DNA of 64,000 bases. Origin: Streptomyces sp. Z26 (GTDB taxonomy: Bacteria; Actinomycetota; Actinomycetes; Streptomycetales; Streptomycetaceae). The notes below the pieces were generated by a model. It was given only the letters and a program-made list of their open reading frames with translations. It had not been told where the DNA came from and did no database searches. Position 1 is the stretch's first letter; the number at the start of each line of letters is the position of its first letter. Location of the stretch: NCBI RefSeq assembly GCF_003665095.1, contig NZ_RCHV01000002.1, positions 1,063,501 to 1,127,500 on the forward strand. The letters are read 5' to 3'. Both the position numbers and the translations under genes were made by a program. Shown piece by piece: positions 1 to 7,192 of the stretch.

Positions 1-398
1 GCATCGAGGCCCAGACCCTCAAGGAGCTGAGCAACGAGGGCTGGCTCGACGCCGACCACGTCGACGGCAAGCTCATCGTGCAGAGCTTCGACGCGGGCGC
101 CGTCGCCAACGTGCACCTGCTGAAGCCCGCCGTGAAGACCGGCTTCCTGGGCAAGCCCGACGTCGACGACCTGGGCACGTACGCCCTCTTCACGGACCAG
201 ATCAACCCCAGCAGCAGCACGCTCACCAAGGACTACGTGGACGCGGTGCACGCCGTACGCGGCGCGCACGGCAAGCCGATGCAGGTCCTCACCTGGACGG
301 TGAACGACGCGAAGGGCGCGCGGGCGGCGGCGAAGGCCGGGGTGGACGGGATCATCTCGAACTTCCCGGACGTGGTGCGGGACGCGCTGGAGGACTGA
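1..398 (+). CDS. Glycerophosphodiester phosphodiesterase, C-terminal part
   Basis: The reading frame is open from the left edge (first full codon at base 3) to the stop at 398, giving about 131 residues of the C-terminal end of a GDPD-family TIM-barrel protein. Such enzymes hydrolyse glycerophosphodiesters to an alcohol and glycerol-3-phosphate. Recognisable are LIVQSFD, the strand segment VLTWTVND and the closing GVDGIISNFPD, all typical of the last third of the barrel. The metal-binding His/Glu residues lie upstream and cannot be checked, nor can a signal peptide. The family call is firm; substrate and location are unknown. Confidence 0.88.
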   Translation, partial: IEAQTLKELSNEGWLDADHVDGKLIVQSFDAGAVANVHLLKPAVKTGFLGKPDVDDLGTYALFTDQINPSSSTLTKDYVDAVHAVRGAHGKPMQVLTWTVNDAKGARAAAKAGVDGIISNFPDVVRDALED

Positions 399-474
399 GC
401 CGCGCCCCGCGCGGTGCCTCGGGGCGTACGGCGCCGGGGCACCGTTGTCGGTGGGCTCCCGTAGGGTTCGCGAC

Positions 475-1071
475 GTGACGGACACCACGCGGGACACCGA
501 GGACGCGGACACCACGCGGGCCTGGTCCTGGACCCCGTACGACGCGCCCGTCGGGCCGCTGCTGCTCGCGGCGACGGACGAGGGCCTGGTGCAGGTCGTC
601 TTCCACGCCGACGCGCGCACCGCCGAGCGCGCGCGTGCGCGGCTGCGCACGCGGCTGGGGCCCGGGGCCCGCCGGGGAGCGGGCGGCGCCGACGCGCCGT
701 CCGGCCCGGAGGCGTGGCTGGCGGAGGCGGTGGAGCAGTTGGACGCGTACTTCGCGGGCACGCTGCGTACGTTCACGCTGCCGCTGGACTGGACGTTGAC
801 CAGCGGTTTCAACGAGCGGGTGCTGCGGGAGCTGGCCACCGGCGTGCGCTACGGCGCGACCGCCGGATACCAGCACCTGGCCGACCGGGTCGGCGAGCCG
901 GGCGCGGCCCGCGCGGTCGGGGTGGCGATGGCCGGCAATCCGCTGCCGGTGGTCGTGCCGTGCCACCGCGTCGTGGAGAGCGGTGGCGGGCTGGGCGGAT
1001 TCGGCGGCGGCCTGGAGACCAAGCGGACGCTGCTGGCGCTGGAGGGCGTGCTGCCGGAGCCGCTGTTCTAG
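475..1071 (+). CDS. ogt: Methylated-DNA--protein-cysteine methyltransferase
   Basis: This 198-residue protein repairs O6-alkylguanine by irreversible transfer of the alkyl group to its own cysteine. The suicide motif PCHRV is present with the acceptor Cys near residue 163, followed by SGGGLGGFGGG and KRTLLALEG, the conserved C-terminal tail. There is no Ada-type DNA-binding or regulatory domain, so it is a stand-alone repair enzyme. The GTG at 475 (VTDTTRD) was chosen; an in-frame TTG at 445 would add ten unlikely residues. A Gly/Ala-rich stretch (about residues 63-78) is an insertion compared with the compact E. coli enzyme. It lies alone between GDPD and a convergent M23 gene. Confidence 0.92.
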   Translation: MTDTTRDTEDADTTRAWSWTPYDAPVGPLLLAATDEGLVQVVFHADARTAERARARLRTRLGPGARRGAGGADAPSGPEAWLAEAVEQLDAYFAGTLRTFTLPLDWTLTSGFNERVLRELATGVRYGATAGYQHLADRVGEPGAARAVGVAMAGNPLPVVVPCHRVVESGGGLGGFGGGLETKRTLLALEGVLPEPLF

Positions 1072-1128
1072 GCGCTGCCCGTGCCGTACGGCACGGAGCG
1101 GCCCGGTCGCACCCGCCCCCCGGCGGGG

Positions 1129-1839
1129 TCAGACCTTGACGCCGTGCTTGTGGAGGAAGGGCATCGGGTCGAAGCCGGAGCCGTAGGCGGCGGTGGTCCG
1201 GATCTCGAAGTGGAGGTGCGGGCCGGAGGTGTTGCCGGTGTTGCCGGACCGGGCGATCCGCTCCTCGGTGTTGACGTGCTCCCCGACGCGTACGTCGATC
1301 TTCGACAGGTGGGCGTACTGGCTGAACTTGCCGTTGGGGTGCTTGATCACGACGTTGTTGCCGTAGGCGCCGCCGTTCCCGGCCTCGACGACGGTCCCCT
1401 TGTGCACGGAGTTCACGGGGGTGCCGACCGGGATGGCGAAGTCCTGCCCGGAGTGCTTGGCGGACCAGCGGTCGCCGCTGTTGCCGAAGGACGCGGTCAG
1501 CGTGTACGGCTTCGCGACCGGCCGGACCCAGGACGCGGCCTTCTTGGCGGCGGCCTTCTTCGCGGCCTTCGCCGCCTCGGCCTTCTCCTTCTTCGCCTCG
1601 GCCTTCTCGCGCGCCGCGGTGGCGGCCGCCTCGTACTGCGCGTCCGACTGCTGCCGCGTCGCCTCCGCCAGGTCGCCGGCCGCGCTCGCCGCGAACGGGT
1701 CGTGGGGCGCGGCCGCGGGCTCCGCCGCCGCCGCGACGCCCGCGCCCAGCGCGAGGGCCGCGCACAGCCCGGTGGAGAGCAGGGCGGCCTGACCGCGCGG
1801 AGTGTTCACGAACGTGGCGGGAGTGACCTTTTTCGGCAT
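1129..1839 (-). CDS. Secreted M23 (LytM-type) peptidase
   Basis: The 236-residue protein has an N-terminal signal peptide (hydrophobic core about residues 20-38, ending in a run of alanines), a charged Ala/Lys/Glu-rich helical stalk (about 60-102) with coiled-coil character, and a C-terminal M23 domain. The zinc ligands are visible: H129 and D133 in HSGQD, and H208/H210 in PHLHFE. It is therefore a predicted active peptidoglycan endopeptidase acting outside the membrane. ATG 1839 is preceded at good spacing by GGAGG; longer in-frame starts at 1926 or 1911 would read through the structured leader and lack a signal-peptide start. The leader is annotated separately. Confidence 0.9.
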   Translation of the reverse strand: MPKKVTPATFVNTPRGQAALLSTGLCAALALGAGVAAAAEPAAAPHDPFAASAAGDLAEATRQQSDAQYEAAATAAREKAEAKKEKAEAAKAAKKAAAKKAASWVRPVAKPYTLTASFGNSGDRWSAKHSGQDFAIPVGTPVNSVHKGTVVEAGNGGAYGNNVVIKHPNGKFSQYAHLSKIDVRVGEHVNTEERIARSGNTGNTSGPHLHFEIRTTAAYGSGFDPMPFLHKHGVKV

Positions 1840-1864
1840 ACCGGTGCTACCTCCGGACAAAGCT

Positions 1865-1967
1865 GGTGAATCCCCGACTTCTGCCGGGGCTCCACCTTGG
1901 TAGCGCGACATTCGGGCCGGGATCAAAGGGCCCGGATACTAGGCCGCCCCGTAGTCGAATTACGGGG
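1865..1967 (-). promoter_or_regulatory. Structured leader region upstream of the M23 gene
   Basis: Three stem-loops sit in a row before the M23 start. 1947-1967 is a perfect 7-bp stem (CCCCGTA/TACGGGG) with a 7-nt loop. 1913-1935 is a 6-bp stem (CGGGCC/GGCCCG). 1865-1896 is a long hairpin on the minus strand (GGTGGA pairing with TTCACC outside, CCCCGGC pairing with GTCGGGG inside, AGAA loop) just upstream of the GGAGG. A possible -10 (TAGTAT) lies at 1936-1941 on the minus strand. The layout suggests control by RNA structure or a repressor. I do not recognise a defined riboswitch class. Confidence 0.45.
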
Positions 1968-2210
1968 AATGCCGGATTTCCCGCCGCGGGCCGCCGGAAC
2001 CGTCCGTGGGCTCCGCGTGACCCCGTGCGCGGGCACCCGTTCCGAGCTGCGGTGATGGCGGAGCACCACGCGGGGCGCGTATGGGGCGGGGGCGTCGGTA
2101 CGGGCGCCGGGCGCGCGTACGGGAACGCGTTCGCGTCTTCCTATTCCGGCTCGTAGCGGCGGAATGGCCTGTGCCGCACCTCACCGGCGCGGGGCCGAAA
2201 GCGGCAATTC

Positions 2211-2271
2211 CTGTGACGTGGCGCACGGCCTTCTGTGAGCTGGCGCACGCCTTTTCTGTGACCTGGCGCAC
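2211..2271. repeat. Triple 16-bp direct repeat upstream of the MFS gene
   Basis: Three copies of CTGTGAnnTGGCGCAC occur at 2211-2226, 2233-2248 and 2256-2271. They differ only in the two central bases (CG, GC, CC). The start-to-start spacing is 22 and 23 bp, about two helical turns, so the copies lie on one face of the DNA. They end 30 bp before the GTG of the downstream transporter and look like a cooperative operator. The cognate regulator is unknown and no regulator gene is adjacent. Confidence 0.7.
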
Positions 2272-2300
2272 CCGGGTCCCGGCTGCCAGACTGACGGGCC

Positions 2301-3660
2301 GTGCCCGACACCAGCGAATCGTTCGACACTCCTGACGCCGTACGGGCGGCGGGCGGCGCCGGGATCGCCGCGCTGCGCCGCCGCGTGCACGCCGTACTGG
2401 TCGTGACCCAGATCCTCGGCGGGCTCGGCGTCGCGACCGGCATCGCGCTGGCGTCCGTACTGGCCGAGGACATCGGCGGATCGGAGGGGCTCGCCGGGCT
2501 GGCGTCCACGTCGTCCGTGCTCGGTACGGCCGTGGTGTCGCTGCCGCTCGCCGCGCTGATGGCCGCGCGGGGGCGCCGCCCGGGGCTCACCCTGGCGTAC
2601 CTGATCGCCGCGTGCGGCGGCGCGGTCGTGGTCGTCGGCGCCGTGCTGGAGAGCTTCCCGCTGCTGCTGGCGGGCATGGCCGCGTTCGGCGAGGTCCGCG
2701 GCGGCGAACCTCCAGGCGCGGTTCGCCGCCGCGGACCTCGCCGAGCCGGAGCACCGCGCCCGCGCGATCTCCTCCGTCGTGTGGGCGACGACCGTCGGCG
2801 CCGTCCTGGGCCCGAACATCGCCTCGCCCGCCGGGCGGAGCGTCTCCGCGCTGGGGCTCGGCATACCGGCGACGGCGGGCCCCTTCCTGTGGGGCAGCGG
2901 CATCTTCGTCGCCGCGGGCGCCCTCGTCCACGTGCTGCTGCGCCCCGACCCGCTGCTCACCGCCCGCGCGCTGGAGACGGCGGAGGCGGACGCTGCGCGG
3001 GCGGACGGAACCGGCGCGGCGGAACGGGCGCCCGCGCGCGGCCACACCCTGCGCGCGGGCATGGCCGCCGTCGCCGCCTCACCCCGCGCGCGGCTCGCGC
3101 TGGTGACCATCGCGGGCACGCACACGGTGATGGTCTCGATCATGGTGATGACACCGGTCGCGCTCAGCCACCACGGCGCGGACATCGACCTGATCGGGCT
3201 GGTGATCAGCGGTCACATCGCGGGCATGTACGCCCTCTCCCCCGTGATGGGCCGACTCGCGGACCGCCTCGGCCGGATCAGCGTCGTCGGGCTGGCGGTG
3301 GCCCTGCTGGCGTGCGCGGGCGCCGTCGCCGGGACCGCGGGCGCGGACCACACGCGGTCGGCCGCCGGTCTCGTCCTCCTCGGCCTCGGCTGGTCGGCGG
3401 GCCTGGTCGCGGGCTCCGCCCTGCTCACCGAGTCGGTGCCCACGGCCGCGCGCGCGGCCACGCAGGGCCTCTCCGACCTGACGATGAACGGCGCGGCCGG
3501 TGCGGGCGGCGCGCTGGCCGGGGTGATCGTCTCGCACGCGGGCTACGGGATGCTGACCGCCGTCGCCGCCGGGCTGCTGCTGCCGGTGGCCGCCCTGGCG
3601 CTCGCGCACACGCTCCGCCGGGCGCCGGACCGCACGCCCCGCGCGGAGGCACCCGGGTGA
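2301..3660 (+). pseudogene. MFS transporter, frameshifted
   Basis: Two pieces of one 12-helix-type major facilitator transporter lie in different frames. The N-terminal part (GTG 2301 to about 2690) has the first helices and a basic loop after MAARGRRPG. The rest continues in the next frame from about 2696 to the stop at 3660, giving NLQARFAAADLAEPEHRARA, a segment conserved in this family, then helices through to the C terminus. The break is a net +1 at about 2690-2697, inside the left arm of a perfect inverted repeat. As read the gene is broken; an artefact of sequencing is possible. Substrate is unknown; a drug-type exporter is likely. Confidence 0.8.
2686..2744. repeat. 25-bp perfect inverted repeat at the MFS frameshift
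   Basis: Bases 2686-2710 are the exact reverse complement of 2720-2744, with a 9-base spacer (TCCAGGCGC). The right arm encodes the conserved FAAADLAEPE segment. The left arm lies where the coding frame is lost. Both arms together would form a very stable hairpin within the coding region. Confidence 0.9.
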
Positions 3661-3718
3661 CGCGCCGGGCGTGCGCGCCGTTCCGCACCCGCCGGGCCCG
3701 CGCACCGCTCCCCCCGGG

Positions 3719-4369
3719 TCAGTCCCGCGCGCCGTTCCACGCCGGGTGGCCGGGTCGGTCGACCCGTACGACGACGTCCGCCGCCTCCACCGGGCCCACC
3801 TCGGCCTCGTAGCGGGCGAAGGCGGGCAGCGTCCACCGTTCCGCCGGGTCGGTACGCCGGTCCAGCGCCGCCGGGGTCAAGCTGAGGTGCACCGTCAGGT
3901 CGAACGGGAACCAGTGCCCGAGCAGCAGCGGGCCGTGCAGCAGCAGCACTCCCCCGTCCGCGAGGGCGACGCGCGCGCTGCGGGTGGCGCGGTCCGTGAC
4001 CGGGTCCCACAGGTCGGGCAGCACGCGCCCGTCGCCGCCGGGGTCGAGCGGCCCGAAGACCTCTCGCCAGAGGGCTCCGGTGTCGTGCCACAGGTCGACG
4101 TACGCGTCCGGGTCCCGTTTGCCGTACTCGAAGCGGAGCGACGCCGGGCGCAGGAATCCGCCCGCCGCGACGGTCAGCACCGGGCGGCCGCGCAGCCGCA
4201 GCGCCTCCGCCAGCGCCTCGGCCAGCTCCTCCGGGTGGGCGGCGGGCGGTCCGTCGAGGGCGACGCGGAGGCGGGTGCCGCCATCGGCGGGCGCGGTGGC
4301 GGTGAGGCGGTCGGCCAGGGCCCCGGTCAGCCGCTGCCAGGTGATCGCTTCCAGTCGCACGGGGTCCAT
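3719..4369 (-). CDS. Uridine kinase-like P-loop protein with degenerate Walker A
   Basis: The 216-residue protein resembles actinobacterial proteins annotated as uridine kinase family: an N-terminal P-loop-like strand, a mid-section YGKRDPDAYVDLWHDTGALWREVFGPL, and a hydrophobic strand (VLLLHGPLLLG) before a C-terminal region. The nucleotide-binding loop reads DGPPAAHPEEL (about residues 39-49) in place of a GxxxxGK[ST] Walker A, so the phosphate-gripping lysine is missing. Kinase activity should not be assumed. ATG 4369 is preferred; GTG 4399 is an alternative that adds ten residues. It is convergent with the MFS remnant and downstream of the GlxA-type regulator on the same strand. Confidence 0.65.
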   Translation of the reverse strand: MDPVRLEAITWQRLTGALADRLTATAPADGGTRLRVALDGPPAAHPEELAEALAEALRLRGRPVLTVAAGGFLRPASLRFEYGKRDPDAYVDLWHDTGALWREVFGPLDPGGDGRVLPDLWDPVTDRATRSARVALADGGVLLLHGPLLLGHWFPFDLTVHLSLTPAALDRRTDPAERWTLPAFARYEAEVGPVEAADVVVRVDRPGHPAWNGARD

Positions 4370-4438
4370 GATGCCGCCGCGCGCGTACGACCCCACCACC
4401 GCCCGCCGTTCCCCGTACGGGCCCGTGCCCCGCGCCGG

Positions 4439-5407
4439 TCAGGCCACCGCGCGCTGCGCCGCCGCGCGGAAGCGGGACGGCGGCACCCCGTAACGGGCGG
4501 TGAACGCCTGCCGCAGCGCCTCCGCCGTCCCGAAGCCGCACCGCGCCGCGACGGTGCCGACCGGCAGCCGGGTGGAGGCGAGGAGGTGCGCGGCGGCCTC
4601 CGTACGGGCGCCGCGCACGTACCGGCCGGGTGTCTGCCCGAGCTGGTCGAGGAAGAGGCGGGTGAGGTGGCGTTCGCTGACGCCCACCGCGGCGGCCAGC
4701 CCGGCGACGGTCAGCTCGCCGGACAGGCCGCTCGTGACGAGGTCGACGGCGCGCCGCACCAGGCCGTCCTCCGGGGCGGGCGGGCCGGTGAAGATGCTCA
4801 TCTGCGCCTGGTTGCCCGGCCGTTGGAGGTAGGTGACGAGCCAGCGGGACACCAGCCGGGCCAGTTCCGCGCCGTGGTCCTCCTCGACGAACGCCAGCGT
4901 CAGGTCCAGCGCGCTGGTGACCCCGGCGGCGGTGCTGACCGCGCCGTCCCGCACGTAGATGGGGACGGGGTCCACCGTGATCCGCGGGTACGCGGCGGCC
5001 AGCCGCTCGGCCAGCGCCCAGTGCGTCGTCGCGCGCCGCCCGTCGAGCAGCCCCGCCGCCGCCAGTACGGTCGCGCCCGTGCACACCGACGCGACCCGTC
5101 GGCTCTCGCGCGCCAGCCGCCGTACGTGCCCGGTGACGCGCGGGTCGGCGGCGGCCCGCTCGTGGCCGGGGCCGCCGGAGACGAGCAGGGTGTCGAGCGG
5201 CCCCCGGACCCGTTCCAGGGTGCGTCCGGCGCGCAGGCCGAGGCCCGTGCCGGTGTCGATGTCGCGGCCGCCGGGGGTGGCGAGGGCGACGGCGTACGGC
5301 GGGGTGGCGCCCAGTTTGACGGCGGCGTCGAGGGTGGACGTGACGCACGCGATGTCCAGCATCTCCGCGCCCTCGTAGCCGACGACGACCACCTGTCGTT
5401 CGCTCAT
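4439..5407 (-). CDS. GlxA-type regulator (DJ-1/PfpI + AraC HTH)
   Basis: The 322-residue protein joins an N-terminal DJ-1/PfpI domain (about 1-190; nucleophile-elbow motif ASVCTGATVL with Cys109) to a C-terminal AraC/XylS double helix-turn-helix (about 215-318, ending RCGFGTAEALRQAFTARYGVPPSRFR). In this family the first domain senses an unknown ligand and the second binds DNA. It faces away from a second DJ-1/PfpI gene at 5533 across a 125-bp gap that must hold both promoters, so that gene is its likely target. The start at 5407 is an ATG. Ligand not predictable. Confidence 0.88.
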   Translation of the reverse strand: MSERQVVVVGYEGAEMLDIACVTSTLDAAVKLGATPPYAVALATPGGRDIDTGTGLGLRAGRTLERVRGPLDTLLVSGGPGHERAAADPRVTGHVRRLARESRRVASVCTGATVLAAAGLLDGRRATTHWALAERLAAAYPRITVDPVPIYVRDGAVSTAAGVTSALDLTLAFVEEDHGAELARLVSRWLVTYLQRPGNQAQMSIFTGPPAPEDGLVRRAVDLVTSGLSGELTVAGLAAAVGVSERHLTRLFLDQLGQTPGRYVRGARTEAAAHLLASTRLPVGTVAARCGFGTAEALRQAFTARYGVPPSRFRAAAQRAVA

Positions 5408-5532
5408 ACGGGTGAGCCTATGCGGGGCGTACGGCGGGCCGGGCCGGGTCTGGAGGACGGGCTTCCCAAGAATCCGGACACGGCTCCCGTACGCCCTTCG
5501 CGGTACGGCCGTGCCCCGCCCAGGCTGGCCGC

Positions 5533-6234
5533 ATGACCAAGACCATCGCTTTCGCGTTCTATCCCGGCTGCACGGCGCTCGACCTCGTCGGCCCGCTCCA
5601 GGTGCTGTCCGGACTGCCGCAGCTCGACCCCTCGTACGAGGTGGTCGTCGTCGGCGCCGACACCGCGCCCGGCGCCACGGACACCCCGCTGCGGCTGGCG
5701 GCGAGCCACACGTACGAGGAGGTGCCCGACCCGGCCGTGGTCGTCGTGCCCGGCGGCGGCGAGCCGACGCTCGCGGCGCTCGCGGACGAGGCGCTGGTCG
5801 GCTGGATACGGCGGACCGCGCGGACCGCCGGGACCGTGGCGTCCGTGTGCAGCGGCTCGCTGCTGCTCGGCGCGGCGGGGCTGCTGGAGGGGCGCCGGGC
5901 GACGACGCACTGGGGGCTGCGTTGGATGCTGCCCGCGTTCGGCGCGGAGCCCGTGGCGGAACGGTGGGTGGAGGACGGGCCGGTGCTCACGGCCGCCGGG
6001 GTGTCGGCGGGCATCGACATGGCGCTGCACCTGGTGGCGCGGCTGACGGGCGAGGAGACGGCGCGGACGTTGCAGCTGGGCATCGAGTACGACCCGCGGC
6101 CGCCGTTCGGCGCCATCGACTGGGACGCGCCGCGCGTCGCCGAACTGGCGCCGCTCTTCGAGAAGATGGTCGCCGACGGGCTCGCCGGGCAGCCGGAGCT
6201 GCTGGCGCGGGTACGGGCGGCGGACCCGCGCTGA
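5533..6234 (+). CDS. DJ-1/PfpI family protein
   Basis: A single-domain protein of 233 residues with the flavodoxin-like DJ-1/PfpI fold: an N-terminal strand with FYPGCTALDLVGP, VVVVPGGG before the elbow, and VASVCSGSLLLGAAGLL carrying the likely nucleophile Cys106. THWGLRWM and TAAGVSAGIDMALHLV are typical of the isonitrile hydratase / InhA-like branch, and ADTAPGATDTPLRL fits that group too. No HTH is present. It is probably an enzyme or chaperone controlled by the divergent GlxA-type regulator, which has a related N-terminal domain. Isonitrile hydratase activity is possible but not demonstrable here. Confidence 0.85.
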   Translation: MTKTIAFAFYPGCTALDLVGPLQVLSGLPQLDPSYEVVVVGADTAPGATDTPLRLAASHTYEEVPDPAVVVVPGGGEPTLAALADEALVGWIRRTARTAGTVASVCSGSLLLGAAGLLEGRRATTHWGLRWMLPAFGAEPVAERWVEDGPVLTAAGVSAGIDMALHLVARLTGEETARTLQLGIEYDPRPPFGAIDWDAPRVAELAPLFEKMVADGLAGQPELLARVRAADPR

Positions 6235-6301
6235 CGGCGCGTACGGGCGCCGGGCCGCGCCCCCCTTGGCTCCGCGCGGGGTTCGGGGGAGGATCGGGCG
6301 C

Positions 6302-6976
6302 ATGCAGAGTGAGCTTTTCGCCTCCGAGAACATGGCGCAGCCGGCGTCCGCGCCGGGCATGGTCCAGCAGAACTCCAAGTCCATCAAGTACGTGGTGAAC
6401 GGCGAGTGTTACGCCCGACAGGGCGCGATGATCGCCTTCCGCGGCAACCTCCAGTTCGACCGGCAGGGGCAGGGCGTCGGGAACTTCCTGAAGCGGTCCG
6501 TCACCGGCGAGGGGCTGGCCCTGATGGCGGTACGGGGCCAGGGGGAGGCGTGGTTCGCGCACGAGGCGGCGAACTGCTTCATCGTCGACTTCGCCCCGGG
6601 CGACTCCCTCACCGTCAACGGCCGGAACGTGCTGTGCTTCGACACCAGCCTCAGCTACGAGATCAAGATGGTGAAGGGCGCCGGGATGACCGGCGGCGGG
6701 CTGTTCAACTGCCTCTTCTCCGGACAGGGCCGCCTCGGCGTGATCTGCGAGGGCGAGCCCGTCATCATCCCGGTGTCGCCGCAGCAGCCGGTGTACGTGG
6801 ACACGGACGCGGTGGTCGGCTGGAGCGCGCAGCTGCACACGTCGCTGAACCGCTCGCAGAGCTTCGGCTCGATGATCCGCGGCGGTTCCGGCGAGGCGGT
6901 GCAGCTGAAGCTGGAGGGTGAGGGCTTCGTCGTCGTGCGCCCGAGCGAGCTCCAGCCGACGCCCGCCTCCAACTGA
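6302..6976 (+). CDS. AIM24 family protein
   Basis: This 224-residue protein belongs to the AIM24/TerD-unrelated beta-rich family found widely in bacteria and in mitochondria. Segments typical of it are VNGECYARQGAMIAFRGNLQFD, split here over residues about 28-50, the glycine-rich centre KGAGMTGGGLFNCLFSGQG and GWSAQLHTSLNRS. No signal peptide or membrane segment is seen, so it is probably cytosolic. ATG 6302 is preceded by GGGGGAGG; the in-frame start at 6266 has no such site. Molecular function is unknown. It follows the DJ-1 gene on the same strand after a 67-bp gap and may share its transcript. Confidence 0.82.
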   Translation: MQSELFASENMAQPASAPGMVQQNSKSIKYVVNGECYARQGAMIAFRGNLQFDRQGQGVGNFLKRSVTGEGLALMAVRGQGEAWFAHEAANCFIVDFAPGDSLTVNGRNVLCFDTSLSYEIKMVKGAGMTGGGLFNCLFSGQGRLGVICEGEPVIIPVSPQQPVYVDTDAVVGWSAQLHTSLNRSQSFGSMIRGGSGEAVQLKLEGEGFVVVRPSELQPTPASN

Positions 6977-7192
6977 CACCCGCGTCCGAACGGCGCGCGT
7001 CCGACTGACGCGCGCCCCTCACCGCGTACGCCCCGGAGCCCTCGGCGGGTGCGGCCATTCGGCCGCAGGAGGGCCCCGGGGTGGTCATCCCCGGGGTACG
7101 GGCGCGCGGGGCGCCGGGCGGGCGGGGAGGTTTCCGGCACGATGCGGGAGGCCGTGGTGGTCGCGGCCGCACATCGTGTCGCGGGAGACCAG

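Noticed and set aside
1865..1967. c-di-AMP (ydaO) riboswitch before the M23 gene
   Set aside because: The gene class fits, but the ydaO core signature sequences I know are not visible and the region is short. I kept it as an unassigned structured leader.
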